The notes under the pieces were generated by a model, which was given only the letters and a program-made list of their open reading frames with translations, did not search any database and was not told where the DNA came from. A DNA stretch of 58,147 bases. It comes from Phoronis australis (taxonomy: Eukaryota; Phoronida; Phoronidae). Every line of letters begins with the position of its first letter. The first letter of the stretch is position 1. Location: contig NMRA01000114.1 of assembly GCA_002633005.1 (NCBI GenBank), positions 529,871 to 588,017 of the forward strand. Reading direction: 5' to 3'. Shown here in pieces: positions 58,130 through 58,147 of the stretch. The position numbers were made by a program, and so were the translations under genes.

Positions 58130-58147
58130 GTACGTGTTTTTTAAAAA

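Noticed and set aside
1-58147. Horizontal transfer or an embedded bacterial or viral system
   Set aside because: All recognised genes are standard animal genes or retroelement and MITE relics; no stretch has bacterial gene density, operons or viral core genes.

Overview
The window is nuclear DNA of a multicellular animal. Protein-coding genes are split by GT-AG introns. They encode a ciliary WD-repeat protein, a complex I subunit, an RNA polymerase III subunit, a mitochondrial AlkB-like dioxygenase and two synaptic-vesicle-type transporters. The DNA is AT-rich and full of small inverted-repeat elements. Together with fragments of Penelope-like and tyrosine-recombinase retroelements, this suggests a marine invertebrate. 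I could not identify the species. The assembly shows unmerged allelic copies: four segments occur twice in a row, each pair separated by an N gap or a single n.

Layout. 1-6465 (-): 5' two-thirds of CFAP57, eleven coding exons, running off the left edge. 7785-11655 (+): ALKBH7 in four exons, head-to-head with CFAP57 across about 1.3 kb. Its last exon and 3' region are repeated at 12848-14163. 17760-23653 (+): NDUFB6 in three exons, with exon 2 repeated beyond an N gap. 26075-26482 (-): CRCP (RPC9), tail-to-tail with NDUFB6. Directly upstream on the same strand is an unrecognised small membrane protein (27234-27614) that may share its transcript. 29207-33675: a non-coding region present as two alleles around an N gap; one allele carries an extra 0.83-kb element. 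35562-37112 and 43619-45202 (-): two intronless SVOP-like transporters in tandem. An exact 847-bp repeat of the 5' end of the first is almost certainly an assembly artefact. 45203-58147: mostly repeats, including a 1.45-kb inverted repeat, nested fold-back elements and the 3' end of a tyrosine-recombinase retroelement. The right edge may begin another gene.

The genes are ordinary housekeeping, ciliary and transport genes and do not form a shared pathway. I found no convincing new defence or metabolic system. The most informative parts are the mobile elements. The allelic duplicates give filled and empty sites for two element families, which shows recent insertion. One of these families carries a regular array of motifs resembling CTCF-binding cores. 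Other points of interest are a possible two-cistron locus with an in-frame TGA, a two-way poly(A) signal and the intronless SVOP pair.
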